Under the pieces are notes generated by a model. The model did not search any database, was not told where the DNA came from, and saw only the letters and a program-made list of their open reading frames with translations. This document shows positions 1 to 8,612 of a stretch of DNA of 19,464 nucleotides, piece after piece (the stretch's first letter is position 1; each line of letters opens with the position of its first letter). Both the position numbers and the translations under genes were made by a program. Origin of the DNA: JAAYCI01 sp031548875 (GTDB lineage: Bacteria; Bacillota; Clostridia; Oscillospirales; Ruminococcaceae); contig JAVBQQ010000076.1 of assembly GCA_031548875.1 (NCBI GenBank), positions 1-19,464 of the forward strand. Direction: 5' to 3'.

Positions 1-420
1 GACGTGTGCGGCTGGGCGGACGCGAACTCTGCCGAGTTCGATAGTGGGACGGCGCACCCGGTCATCGACCTGATGCCCGGCCAAAGGGGAAAGCACAAGG
101 GCGGCACCATGCGCCTGGGTAGCTACCCCTGCCGCACGGTACCTGGCAGCAGGCTGCGCGGGGTGTACAAGGGGGCAGCGGAGATCGCCGAGCGCCACCG
201 CCACCGGTACGAGTACAACAACGGCTTCCGTATGGAACTGGAAGGGGCGGGGCTGTGCGCCAGCGGCACCAGCCCCGACGGCAGCCTTGTGGAGGCGGTG
301 GAACTGCCGGGGCATCCTTTTTTCATCGGGGTGCAGTTCCATCCCGAGTTCAAGAGCCGCCCCAACCGGGCGCACCCGCTGCTGGGCGCGTTTGTGGCGG
401 CGGCGCTGGACAAAAGGTGA
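1..420 (+). CDS. pyrG: CTP synthase, C-terminal part of the glutamine amidotransferase domain (5' end outside window)
   Basis: CTP synthase makes CTP from UTP, ATP and glutamine in the cytosol. The reading frame is open from base 1, so the gene enters from the left, and only about 139 C-terminal codons are present. Recognition rests on class I glutamine amidotransferase features typical of PyrG: HPVIDLMPGQ, the GGTMRLGSYPC block, ERHRHRYEYNN, SGTSPDGSLVEAVELP, and GVQFHPEFKSRP, which carries the catalytic His and Glu of the Cys-His-Glu triad. The nucleophile Cys and the synthetase domain lie upstream, outside the window. The protein ends at a normal length just after the GATase domain. There is no obvious terminator before the next gene, but a separate promoter is visible there. 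Identification is secure; the partial state is only a window effect. Confidence 0.96.
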   Translation, partial: DVCGWADANSAEFDSGTAHPVIDLMPGQRGKHKGGTMRLGSYPCRTVPGSRLRGVYKGAAEIAERHRHRYEYNNGFRMELEGAGLCASGTSPDGSLVEAVELPGHPFFIGVQFHPEFKSRPNRAHPLLGAFVAAALDKR

Positions 421-484
421 ATTATTTGTTGATACATAGGGCGACTTTCCTGGCACGACCTGACAAATTACCAGAAATATCTCC

Positions 485-513
485 TTGGCGGCTGGGTTCC
501 GGCTGGATACAAT
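485..513 (+). promoter_or_regulatory. Sigma-70-type promoter of the EAL-domain gene
   Basis: TTGGCG at 485-490 and TACAAT at 508-513 are separated by 17 nt, with four of six and five of six matches to consensus. Transcription would begin near 520, leaving a short leader before the start at 546. The spacer region holds two GGCTGG direct repeats 11 nt apart (490-495 and 501-506), a possible but unproven operator. The stretch GATACAATAAA around the -10 recurs upstream of the hybrid kinase gene. Confidence 0.55.
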
Positions 514-532
514 AAAGTTGGAGGAATGCGAG

Positions 533-538
533 AGGAGG
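533..538 (+). promoter_or_regulatory. Ribosome binding site that sets the start of the EAL-domain gene
   Basis: AGGAGG at 533-538 lies one base from the ATG at 540, too close to serve it, but seven bases from the in-frame ATG at 546. The start is therefore placed at 546. Confidence 0.7.
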
Positions 539-545
539 GATGGAA

Positions 546-2918
546 ATGAGAGCTGCCCAAAAGAAGGAAGGCTCGCTTTTGCATGCCCCCTCTACGATGA
601 AGCTGCTGAAGATGCACCGGGCGGAAAACGAAAAAAACACCATGCGCATCAATAAGATCTATGCGCTTACGCTGGTTGCGGGCATTACTTTCCTGCTTGT
701 GGGGATTGCATTTATCTACCGCACAACGAACCTGAGCAGGGAGGAGACGATTGGCTATGTCCAAGCGGCCACCGAGCAGACCCAGTTTGCCATCGACGAA
801 CATATCCAGGAGGAATTTGATACGTTGATGATGGCGGCCGTGGTGGCGCAGGACAAAGACCTGCTGGGTGATGATGAGGTGTTGGGCTCGCTGGTGGAGG
901 GACTTGGCACGCATAACGACTATGTGCGCATCGGGTTTACCGATGCGGGCGGGCAGGCGGTTTGGGCCGACCTGTATGGCAGGAAGCGGGGAGGGGATAT
1001 GTCCGCCGAGGGGTTTGTCCAGCGCGCGCTTACCGGCGAAAACGCGGTGAGCCGGGTGCGGTATGACGAAGTGAGCAGGCAGCACATCTATTACTACGCC
1101 GTGCCGGTGTATAATACGGAAGGCGACAGCGTGGAAGGGGTGTTGTTTGCGGCGGATTCGCAGGAGGAGCTGCGGAAGGTGGTTGACCATTCCCTGTATG
1201 CGGGCGAAGGGCTGGCGCACATCATCGACGATGAAGGGAACTATATCGTAAAGTCGAACAGCCCGTTGGGGGTTGGCATTGGGGACAACATCTTTGAACT
1301 GAAGGAGCCGGTGGACGAGGAACTTCGGCAAGAGATGCTGGGCCATTTTGCCGCAAGGAAAGCGGGGCATCATGTGCGTGGGGTGTATGGGGAAAAGCGG
1401 TTGGTTGCCTACGCCCCGCTGGATACCAACGACTGGTATGTGTTTTATGCCGTGCCGGAAAGCGCGGTGAGTGCGGGACTGCGGAATGTCGTGATTGGCA
1501 CGACGCTGATCGTGGGCATTGCGGCGGCCGTATTTGTCCTGTTTATCTGGATGATCCGCAGAATCAACAGAAAAAACCGAGAGGCGCTGGAAGTGCTTGC
1601 CTTTGTGGACCCGATGACGGGACATCGGAACTTCCACAAGTTTTTGCTGGACGCAGGAGAGATCCTGCGAAACGCGAACGGGACGCGTTACGCCGTCTAT
1701 TATGGCGATATCAAGGATTTCAAAAATATCAACGACATGTTTGGACGCGATGTGGGAGACAGGCTGCTGCGCTATATGGCAGATTTTCTGGAGTCGATTT
1801 CGCAGGAGGGGGAAGCGTCCGCCCGCATCAGCGAAAACGCATTTGTTGCGCTGCGCAAGGTCAAAAGCAGGAAAGAGATCGAGCTGCGTTTCGAAAGCGT
1901 GTCCCAGCACCTGGCCGTTTTTCCGGAAACACTGGCGCACGGCTACCGGGTGGAGCTGTACGCCGGGGTGTATGTGCTGGAACGAGAGGATGGCGACCTG
2001 ACGCTGAACGATATGCTGGACAGGGCGATTACGGCGCAGGAAGAAGCGCAGTTCTCGGGCGGGATAAAACGGTTCGGTTTTTATTCAAACAAGATGCGTG
2101 AACAGAAGCTATGGGAGACGGAAGTGGAGTCCACTATGGAGGCGGCGCTGGAGAATGATGAGTTCCGGGTGTATCTGCAGCCCAAGATAGATATCCAGCA
2201 CGGAGACTGCATTGCAGGGGCCGAAGCGCTCGTGCGTTGGGTATCCCCTGAAAGGGGTGTGATACCACCGGGGCGCTTCATTGGGCTGTTTGAGCGAAAC
2301 GGCTTTATTGTAGAGCTGGACAGATATCTGTTCGACAAGGTGTGCCGCTTTTACAGGGAAAACGATCTGGACAACGGGCCCGCGCCCTGCGTTCTGTCGG
2401 TGAACGTGTCCCGGCTGGGGCTGATGCGGCCGGATTTTGTGGAAATATACGCGGAAACCCGAAAGAAATACGACATCCCCGATGGGTGCATTGAACTGGA
2501 ATTTACCGAGAGCCTTGCGTTCGGCGACCTGGCCCTGTTCAAAACGGTTGTGGCCGCGTGCAAAAACAACGGATTCCTATGTTCGATGGATGATTTTGGC
2601 GCGGGGTATTCCTCGCTGAACATGCTCAAGTCCATCCCTGTGGATGTCCTGAAGATGGACAGGCAGTTCTTCCTGTATGAAGAGGACCCGGAGGAGATGG
2701 AGAGGGGCCGGCAGCTGGTGCGGAATATCGTTGCGATGGCAAAGGCGCTGCACATGAAGACGGTCGCCGAGGGGATAGACGTAAAAGGACAGGTGGAGCA
2801 GCTGCGTGCCATGGGATGCAACATGATACAGGGGTATGTGTTTGCCAAGCCGATGCCGGCGGAAGAGTTTGTAGGGTTTGTGGAATCGTGGACGGGTATG
2901 TGCGGAGAGGCGGGATAA
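546..2918 (+). CDS. Membrane-bound Cache sensor, degenerate GGDEF, EAL c-di-GMP phosphodiesterase
   Basis: A 790-residue inner-membrane signalling protein likely to hydrolyse c-di-GMP to pGpG. Order of parts: cytosolic N-terminus; TM helix about 38-58; extracytoplasmic Cache-like sensor about 60-310; TM helix about 314-337; GGDEF-type domain about 350-510; EAL domain about 530-780. The GGDEF signature is destroyed: where RxGGDEF is expected the protein has R427-I-S-E-N-A-F433, so diguanylate cyclase activity is not expected. The EAL catalytic set looks complete: E560-A-L, N620, E652, D682/D683 in MDDFGAGYSSL, K703, E742 in TVAEGI and Q762 in IQGY. The GGDEF domain may be a GTP-sensing or structural regulator, as known for some GGDEF-EAL enzymes (inference). 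The gene has its own promoter and is followed by a hairpin shared with the convergent MFS gene. The Cache ligand is unknown. Confidence 0.9.
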   Translation: MRAAQKKEGSLLHAPSTMKLLKMHRAENEKNTMRINKIYALTLVAGITFLLVGIAFIYRTTNLSREETIGYVQAATEQTQFAIDEHIQEEFDTLMMAAVVAQDKDLLGDDEVLGSLVEGLGTHNDYVRIGFTDAGGQAVWADLYGRKRGGDMSAEGFVQRALTGENAVSRVRYDEVSRQHIYYYAVPVYNTEGDSVEGVLFAADSQEELRKVVDHSLYAGEGLAHIIDDEGNYIVKSNSPLGVGIGDNIFELKEPVDEELRQEMLGHFAARKAGHHVRGVYGEKRLVAYAPLDTNDWYVFYAVPESAVSAGLRNVVIGTTLIVGIAAAVFVLFIWMIRRINRKNREALEVLAFVDPMTGHRNFHKFLLDAGEILRNANGTRYAVYYGDIKDFKNINDMFGRDVGDRLLRYMADFLESISQEGEASARISENAFVALRKVKSRKEIELRFESVSQHLAVFPETLAHGYRVELYAGVYVLEREDGDLTLNDMLDRAITAQEEAQFSGGIKRFGFYSNKMREQKLWETEVESTMEAALENDEFRVYLQPKIDIQHGDCIAGAEALVRWVSPERGVIPPGRFIGLFERNGFIVELDRYLFDKVCRFYRENDLDNGPAPCVLSVNVSRLGLMRPDFVEIYAETRKKYDIPDGCIELEFTESLAFGDLALFKTVVAACKNNGFLCSMDDFGAGYSSLNMLKSIPVDVLKMDRQFFLYEEDPEEMERGRQLVRNIVAMAKALHMKTVAEGIDVKGQVEQLRAMGCNMIQGYVFAKPMPAEEFVGFVESWTGMCGEAG

Positions 2919-2963
2919 AGCGCAAACGGTCCTGGATTTGTGCCCATTCGTGCAGGGAAATGA

Positions 2964-3000
2964 GAACGCCCCCCAAGCGGTAAGCTTGGGGGGCGTTCTT
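2964..3000. terminator. Bidirectional intrinsic terminator between the EAL and MFS genes
   Basis: Perfect 15-bp inverted repeat: arms 2964-2978 and 2984-2998 around a 5-base loop, with a GC-rich core followed on the + strand by TTTC. The convergent MFS gene ends only three bases past the 3' arm, so the hairpin can serve both genes. The U-tract is short in both directions. Confidence 0.8.
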
Positions 3001-4209
3001 TCATCCGTCTTCTTCCGCGCGGGCGGGTGCAGTTCTGCCTTCGGCAGCGGCAGTTCTGCCTTCGGCAGAACTGGGAGAGAGTGGTGCGTCCGGCGCTGCG
3101 GTGCGTTCCCTGAGGAAGGCCGCAACAAACATGATGAGGAGAAGCCCCCCAGCCAGCAGGAATTTGAACGAGATGCCGCCGCCTGCCAGTGCGGTGGCGC
3201 CGTTGATGGCAAAGGGGGTAAGGAACTGGCCCAGTTGGTGGGAGCAGCAGTATACGGCTATGGCCATGGTGGCCATGGCCGCGGGGGCGGCGCTGGTGGC
3301 CCGGCTGTAGCCCGCCGGCATGAACATGGCAAAGGTGAACCCAACGAGGAAGGCACCCGCACCCACGATAAACAGCGAGCCGCCCGCGCAGATGCACAGC
3401 ATGCCCACGCCCGCCACAGCGAACACGAGCGGCAGGGTGTAGCGTTGGAGTTTGGCCATGATGCGTCCGGCCAGCAGGCCGCCCACCACGCTGACCGCCG
3501 AATACAGCGAGGTAATGGCACCCGAAGCCCGTGCGCCGCCGAGGCCAGCCTCCTGGATATACATGGCGATATTCGTATTGAACACGTTGAAGCCGATGGT
3601 GGTGATGACGCATTGTATAAGGTAATACACGAGCGAGCCGCTGAACAGGCCCCTAAAGCGGGTTTCGGTTTTTACCACCTCGCCCTTGGGCAGCAACAGA
3701 ACCAGCGCGATGACTGGGATGAGCAGCAGATAGGAAAGGTAGGCGTACTGCCAGCGGATAGAGGCGAGCGCGCCGCCCAGGAAGGAAAACACCATGCCCC
3801 CGGCGCCCAGGGCGGCGCCCATATATCCCAGCATGATCTCTTTTTCCTCGGGGTAATGCTCATACACAAGTGCCGTCGTCATGGGCGAAACGCCGCCCAG
3901 CCCCAAGCCGAACATGGCGGCGGCCGCCATGAGCAGCGGCAGCGACTGATGCACCAAGAGCGGCAGCAGCCCGCCCGCCAGCATGAGGCAGAGGGAGACG
4001 AGCGTGATCTTCTTTTTTGTGAACACCCCGGCCAGCGCGCCGGACAGCAGGATGACAGGAAAAGCCACCAGAGAAGGCAGCGTGACCAGCATCTGGACGG
4101 CGGACACGCTGACGCCGGGGAAGGCGTCGGCGGCGCGGGCCAGCGCGGGCACTACCGCCAGGATTGCAGTGAGCACGAACGAAGGGGCAAGCACGACGAT
4201 ACGGCGCAT
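3001..4209 (-). CDS. Major facilitator superfamily transporter
   Basis: A 402-residue polytopic membrane protein of MFS length, with about twelve hydrophobic helices by eye. A basic loop between early helices (GALAGVFTKKK) resembles the MFS loop 2-3 region, and the two halves are separated by a hydrophilic stretch (LPKGEVVKTETRFRG). The substrate cannot be read from sequence; distant likeness to drug or cyanate-type permeases is only an impression. The start is the ATG at 4209, which has AAGGAG about eight bases upstream; a longer frame exists upstream but lacks a site. The C-terminal tail is odd: hydrophilic, with a tandem AEGRTA-type heptad encoded by a 21-bp DNA repeat that includes a perfect dyad. 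The gene stands alone, divergent from the hybrid kinase and convergent with the EAL gene. Confidence 0.85.
   Translation of the reverse strand: MRRIVVLAPSFVLTAILAVVPALARAADAFPGVSVSAVQMLVTLPSLVAFPVILLSGALAGVFTKKKITLVSLCLMLAGGLLPLLVHQSLPLLMAAAAMFGLGLGGVSPMTTALVYEHYPEEKEIMLGYMGAALGAGGMVFSFLGGALASIRWQYAYLSYLLLIPVIALVLLLPKGEVVKTETRFRGLFSGSLVYYLIQCVITTIGFNVFNTNIAMYIQEAGLGGARASGAITSLYSAVSVVGGLLAGRIMAKLQRYTLPLVFAVAGVGMLCICAGGSLFIVGAGAFLVGFTFAMFMPAGYSRATSAAPAAMATMAIAVYCCSHQLGQFLTPFAINGATALAGGGISFKFLLAGGLLLIMFVAAFLRERTAAPDAPLSPSSAEGRTAAAEGRTAPARAEEDG
3029..3073. repeat. Tandem 21-bp repeat with a perfect 10-bp dyad inside the MFS C-terminal codons
   Basis: A 19-base identical unit beginning GCAGTTCTGCC occurs at 3029 and again at 3050, a period of 21 bases. 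The second copy runs into a perfect inverted repeat: arms 3051-3060 and 3064-3073 around TTC. The duplication keeps frame and yields a doubled AEGRTA segment in the protein tail. It may be a slippage product or a dispersed palindromic element inserted into coding sequence. Confidence 0.75.
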
Positions 4210-4559
4210 GGGGGAGCTCCTTTTTGTTGTGATGGGAGAACTGTGCACAGCACCGCCATAAGCAGGCCGCACTGTTTTTTAGTCTACCACAGTTCCCGGC
4301 GAAAAGCCATGTTGCAATATTGTTGCGGGGCGTTTTTGAAAAATGGGCAAGTTCTATAAGATTTTACAAATATTGACATTTTACGCGTGGGAAAAGCGCG
4401 CAAATGCCCGCCGCGACTGCGTTTGGAGACGTTCACTGACAAGGGGGCGGGTGTGGCGGACAGAAAAAGGGCAAAAAATGCCAGTGGTGCTATCACAGGC
4501 CATCTGATACAATAAAAGCGGGTATTTCATAGTATATAAATAGGAACTGGGGGATATAG
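4210..4559. other. Intergenic region between the divergent MFS and hybrid kinase genes
   Basis: About 350 bases without a convincing gene. On the minus strand a TGGTAGACT extended -10 (AGTCTA at 4281-4286 on +) could drive the MFS gene, with no good -35. On the plus strand TGATACAAT at 4505-4513 is the likely kinase promoter. An isolated TTGACA at 4373-4378 has no partner -10 at normal spacing. The segment 4310-4380 is unusually AT-rich for this genome, with TTGCAATATTGTTGC at 4312-4326, and may bind a regulator. No riboswitch fold was recognised. Confidence 0.5.
4505..4513 (+). promoter_or_regulatory. Extended -10 promoter element of the hybrid kinase operon
   Basis: TGATACAAT has the TG-n extended -10 form with TACAAT at 4508-4513. 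The -35 at 17 nt (TGGTGC) is poor, which fits an extended -10 promoter or an activator-dependent one. The 11-mer GATACAATAAA at 4506-4516 is identical to that upstream of the EAL gene at 506-516. Confidence 0.45.
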
Positions 4560-7500
4560 TTGAAAAAGACGGCGGCCCTGGTTTGCGCGATGCTATTTTT
4601 ACTGGCCATGATGCCGATGGGGGCCGATGCGGCGACAAAGAAACTGCCGCTGAACATTGCCGCCGCCATGGACCAGACGGCTACGGTGGACCGCCTGGTG
4701 CACCGCGCGCTGCAGTATGTGCCCGACTACGACATGACGGTGGAAGCCATGCCCATGGCGTATGCGATACAGATGGCGAACAGCGGCGAAAAGGATGCGA
4801 TCATCACACAGGTGGCCGGGCTGGAAAAGGAGTATCCCAACCTGATACGTGTACCCGAGCCGGTTGCCGAGGTAAGGTTTGAGGTATATGTGCGGGAGGG
4901 TTTTTCAGGGCGGATAGAGACGTGGGAAGACCTGAATGGTTTGCGCGTTGGCACGCAGATACAAAAAACGCATATAGCCAGCCAGCTTCCGGCGGGGATA
5001 CGCGAGCACATGATTCTCAATAGCAATGTGGCGCTTATCGAAGCGTTGCTGGCAAACGAATGCGATGTGATCGTTGTGACCGCGCTGCTGCAGGACAGGA
5101 TGCCCATTCCGCCGGGCGTGGTGTTTTTGTGTGAGGTGGAGCGTTCGCCCGCGTATATGTACCTGAACAAGCGCCACGAGGAGCTGGCGCCCGACCTGGC
5201 GCAGGCGTTGCGGGGCATCAGGGAAAACGGTGAGTACGACCATATCGTGGCGCACAAAAAAATATCTGAAACAACGCAAAAAAGCGTGCTGCATCTCTCC
5301 TCCTATTACAGCGATGACCCGTGGGAAGCGGAACTGGTGGACGGTGTGGAGGCGGTGCTTTTGAACAGGGATGATATCCGCTACGACAACGTGGCGCTGA
5401 ACGCGAACCGCACCCTGAACGAGAACAACCGCTCCCGCAGCGTCATGTCAATCGTGCGCACGTTGTACCTGCGGGGCGCGCCGGACCTGATCATCGCCTC
5501 GGACAATGCGGCCATTGATTTTGTAATGGATTACTACAGTACCCTGTTCAGTGGTGTGCCCGTTGTTTTTTGCGGCCAGAACGGCGATGTGAGGGATGAG
5601 CTGTGGAAGGCGGACGGCAATATCACCGGTATTTTTGAGGCGGTACCCGCGGCGGAGAACGCGGCGCTTATCCGGCAGTTGTTTCCCGATACGCAGCAGC
5701 TGTATGTCCTGAACGACTATTCGGAAACGGGGCTTGCATGGAAGGCGGAGATAGAAAGGCAGCTTTTGGACAATCCGCTGATGGAGGATGTGGAGATCAT
5801 CTTTAGCCCCGACGCCCCGTTGGATGAGCTGCTGGCGCAGATAGAACACCTGCCCGAAGGGACAGTGATGTTGTGTGGTGTGTTCAGCCTTGACAACAGC
5901 AATCGGTTTTACTCGCAAAAGGAGTTGCAGCTCGCGCTGGCTAAAAGCTGTAAGCTGGGCGCAAGCTGTGAACTGCCCATTTTTGGTATGCGGTATGGCA
6001 GCATCGGGTATGGGCAGGTGGGGGGGCGATATGTCGCATCCGGTATGCAGGGGCGCACGGCGGCGGAGATTGCCCTGCGCGTGCTGGACGGGGCGGATAT
6101 CCGCACCCAGCCGCTGCTGTATGATACCCAGTCTTTCAACCAGTGGATATTTGACCACAACGCCTGCACACAGCACGGCATCGATGGGCAGCAGCTGCCC
6201 AAGGAGCGCACGGTCATCAACAAGAAGGCATCTTTTTACGAGGTGAACCCCAACGCGTTCGTGCTGGCGGTGTTGCTGGCGGTGCTGATGCTGCTGACCA
6301 TCGTGGGACTGGTTGTGTTTGCCGTTGTGATCAACCGGAAGAACAAAAACCTGCTGATGGCGCAAAAAAGCCTGCATTCGGCCGAGGAGATGATTGCCAA
6401 GGACGCCGAGATTGTGGCGATTGCGCGGCGGTTGGAGATGGCGCTTGGCTCATCGGACGCCGGGGTGTGGGAGGTGGACTTCCGGGGCGGGCGGTTCCAC
6501 TTCGATCATATCATTGCCGCGGCGTTTGGGCTGCAAAAAGGCGGGGAGATGAGCATTGCGGAGATGGACCGGCTGCTGGCGGACCATCAGGCGGACTACA
6601 GCGGAAGCGCGTACCAGGCGGCGCTGCGAGCGGGCGACGCAGGCGCGTTCCAGGCGCTGAACCCCCGCGACCTGACCCTGCTGCAGGCGGACGGGAGCCT
6701 GGGCAACTACCGCAACTACATGAAGGTTGCGCGGGCCGAGGACGGCAGCGTCGAGAGCATCACCGGGCTTTTGCTCAATGTCACCTCGCACATCATGATA
6801 CAGCAGGAGCTGACCGCGGCAAAAGAGACGGCGGAGCAGGCAAACCGCGCCAAGAGCCAGTTTCTCTCCAACATGAGCCACGAGATACGCACCCCCATGA
6901 ACGGCATCATCGGCATGGCGGACCTGCTGGCGGGGGAGCGGCTCTCAGACAAGCAGATGCGTCTTGTGAGTGACATCGGCGTCTCCGCCAATTCGCTGAT
7001 GGAGATCATCAACGACCTGCTGGACTTGACCAAGATAGAGGAAAACCGGTTCGACCTGCGGCCGGTGGACTACGACCTGGGCGAGCTGCTGGGCAATCTG
7101 CATTCGATGTTTGCCTTTGCGGCAAACGCGAAAGGGATCGCGTTCGACTTTGAACCGGCCGACGATCTGCCCGCGTATGTGTATGGCGACGATGTGCGCA
7201 CCCGCCAGATCCTCATCAACATCGCGAACAATGCCATCAAATACACACAGCGGGGAAGCGTGTGTTTTGCCGTATGCCGGCAGAGGGAGAAGCTGCTGTT
7301 CCGCGTGAGCGACACGGGCATTGGTATAAAAAAAGATGAGCTTGAAATGGTGTTTGACGAGTATGTACAGTTGGACACGCGCCGCAATCGCGGCATCGTG
7401 GGCACCGGCCTGGGGCTGGCCATCACCAAAAAGCTGGTAGACAAGATGGGCGGAGAGATCGATATCCAGAGCGAGTACGGCAGGGGGACGACGGTGGAGG

Positions 7501-8612
7501 TATTGCTGCCTTTTGTGCAGGGAGAGGCGGTAGAGCCACAGCCGGAGGACGACGAGCGGGGCGAGCTGTATGCGCCCGACGCAAAGGTGCTTGTGGTGGA
7601 CGACAAGGCGGTGAACCTGCGTGTGGCGGTGGGGCTGCTGGAGCGGTTCGGCATTGAAGCGGATACGGCCGGCTCCGGCCCTGAGGCAATCGACAGGATG
7701 CAAAAGACGGACTACGACATGGTGTTCATGGACCAGATGATGCCCGATATGGACGGGCTGGAAACCACGCGCGTTCTGCGCGCGGACGGTTACACACTGC
7801 CGGTGGTGGCGCTGACGGCCAACGCCGTGGTGGGCGCGCGGGAGCAACTGTTGGAGAGTGGCATGGACGACTACCTCTCTAAACCCATCGACAGGGCGCA
7901 GCTGAGCCGCCTGTTGCTGAAGTGGCTGCCGGCGGGAAAGGTGCGACGGGACGTCAAAGCGACGCCGGGCGGGGAAGAGGCGCCGCTGTCTGCCCTTTTG
8001 CAACGTGCCGCCGCGCTGGACGGCCTGGACGTGGAGGAGGGCGTGGCGATCATGGGCGGCAGGCAGGACGCCTACGAGGAGCTGTTGGGCATTGTGCTGC
8101 AAACGCTCCCCGAAACGAGGGAGCGCCTGCGGAAGGCTGGGGAGACAGAGGATCTTGCGTCGCTGGGCATGGAGGCGCACGGGCTGAAGGGTGAACTGCG
8201 GCACATTGGGGCCGGCGCCCTTGCCGAACAGGCATTGGCCGCGGAGACCGCCGCCCGGGAGGGGGATATTGCCTCCTGCATGGCAGGCCTGCCCGCCCTG
8301 CTGGATGGGCTGCGCCTGCTGGAGGAAGGGCTGCGGGCGCTGTTTGCACAGGAAGAGACCGGGCAGGAAAAACCGCCCGGGAGCAAGGAGGCGTTGCGGC
8401 TGAACCTGCAGCTGCTGCACACATATGTGGACGGGTTTGACTATGGCGCCGCCCGCCAGTTGCTGCTACAGCTGCAGGGACAGTGTTTCGGCCGCTGGCT
8501 GGACGAGCAGCTGGCGCAGGCGGGGACGCTGTTGAACGTGTTTGATTTTGCCGCTGTGGCGGCAGTGATAGACGAGATGTGCGAGCGGATGGAGGGAGGA
8601 GAGGATGGATGA
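4560..8612 (+). CDS. Hybrid sensor histidine kinase with two extracytoplasmic binding-protein modules, REC and HPt domains
   Basis: A 1350-residue membrane kinase. Parts in order: signal peptide 1-24; type II periplasmic-binding-like domain about 31-235; type I binding-protein fold like ABC_sub_bind about 241-535; TM helix about 566-592; short coiled coil; PAS-like region about 620-745; HisKA with phospho-acceptor His774 in NMSHEIRTPMNG; HATPase with N-box near 887-891, DTGIGI at 918-923 and GTGLGL at 948-953; receiver with D1014/D1015, phospho-acceptor Asp1058 and Lys1108; HPt with His1207 in EAHGLKGE; and a C-terminal helical segment 1276-1344. It should bind a small solute outside the membrane and feed a His-Asp-His relay. 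The start is TTG at 4560 behind a G-rich site; a good signal peptide follows directly. The stop overlaps the next gene as ATGA, implying translational coupling. Ligand unknown; no ABC permease lies nearby. Confidence 0.92.
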   Translation: MKKTAALVCAMLFLLAMMPMGADAATKKLPLNIAAAMDQTATVDRLVHRALQYVPDYDMTVEAMPMAYAIQMANSGEKDAIITQVAGLEKEYPNLIRVPEPVAEVRFEVYVREGFSGRIETWEDLNGLRVGTQIQKTHIASQLPAGIREHMILNSNVALIEALLANECDVIVVTALLQDRMPIPPGVVFLCEVERSPAYMYLNKRHEELAPDLAQALRGIRENGEYDHIVAHKKISETTQKSVLHLSSYYSDDPWEAELVDGVEAVLLNRDDIRYDNVALNANRTLNENNRSRSVMSIVRTLYLRGAPDLIIASDNAAIDFVMDYYSTLFSGVPVVFCGQNGDVRDELWKADGNITGIFEAVPAAENAALIRQLFPDTQQLYVLNDYSETGLAWKAEIERQLLDNPLMEDVEIIFSPDAPLDELLAQIEHLPEGTVMLCGVFSLDNSNRFYSQKELQLALAKSCKLGASCELPIFGMRYGSIGYGQVGGRYVASGMQGRTAAEIALRVLDGADIRTQPLLYDTQSFNQWIFDHNACTQHGIDGQQLPKERTVINKKASFYEVNPNAFVLAVLLAVLMLLTIVGLVVFAVVINRKNKNLLMAQKSLHSAEEMIAKDAEIVAIARRLEMALGSSDAGVWEVDFRGGRFHFDHIIAAAFGLQKGGEMSIAEMDRLLADHQADYSGSAYQAALRAGDAGAFQALNPRDLTLLQADGSLGNYRNYMKVARAEDGSVESITGLLLNVTSHIMIQQELTAAKETAEQANRAKSQFLSNMSHEIRTPMNGIIGMADLLAGERLSDKQMRLVSDIGVSANSLMEIINDLLDLTKIEENRFDLRPVDYDLGELLGNLHSMFAFAANAKGIAFDFEPADDLPAYVYGDDVRTRQILINIANNAIKYTQRGSVCFAVCRQREKLLFRVSDTGIGIKKDELEMVFDEYVQLDTRRNRGIVGTGLGLAITKKLVDKMGGEIDIQSEYGRGTTVEVLLPFVQGEAVEPQPEDDERGELYAPDAKVLVVDDKAVNLRVAVGLLERFGIEADTAGSGPEAIDRMQKTDYDMVFMDQMMPDMDGLETTRVLRADGYTLPVVALTANAVVGAREQLLESGMDDYLSKPIDRAQLSRLLLKWLPAGKVRRDVKATPGGEEAPLSALLQRAAALDGLDVEEGVAIMGGRQDAYEELLGIVLQTLPETRERLRKAGETEDLASLGMEAHGLKGELRHIGAGALAEQALAAETAAREGDIASCMAGLPALLDGLRLLEEGLRALFAQEETGQEKPPGSKEALRLNLQLLHTYVDGFDYGAARQLLLQLQGQCFGRWLDEQLAQAGTLLNVFDFAAVAAVIDEMCERMEGGEDG

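Noticed and set aside
421..545. c-di-GMP riboswitch (GEMM) before the EAL gene
   Set aside because: I looked for the conserved GEMM core and tetraloop pattern and found none. The promoter is so close to the start that little leader RNA remains.
468..1940. Long open frame on the minus strand opposite the EAL gene
   Set aside because: It is antisense to a clearly recognisable sensor/GGDEF region, its translation is His/Arg/Pro-rich with no family likeness, and it has no ribosome site. High GC content easily opens such frames.
4381..4500. Structured leader or riboswitch before the kinase operon
   Set aside because: CCCGCC near 4407 can pair with GGCGGG near 4446, but the helix is short, lies upstream of the likely promoter and matches no known class.
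6945..8420. Long minus-strand frame opposite the kinase C-terminal half
   Set aside because: It overlaps HisKA, HATPase, REC and HPt domains that are unmistakable on the + strand; the antisense product is Gln/His/Arg-rich shadow.
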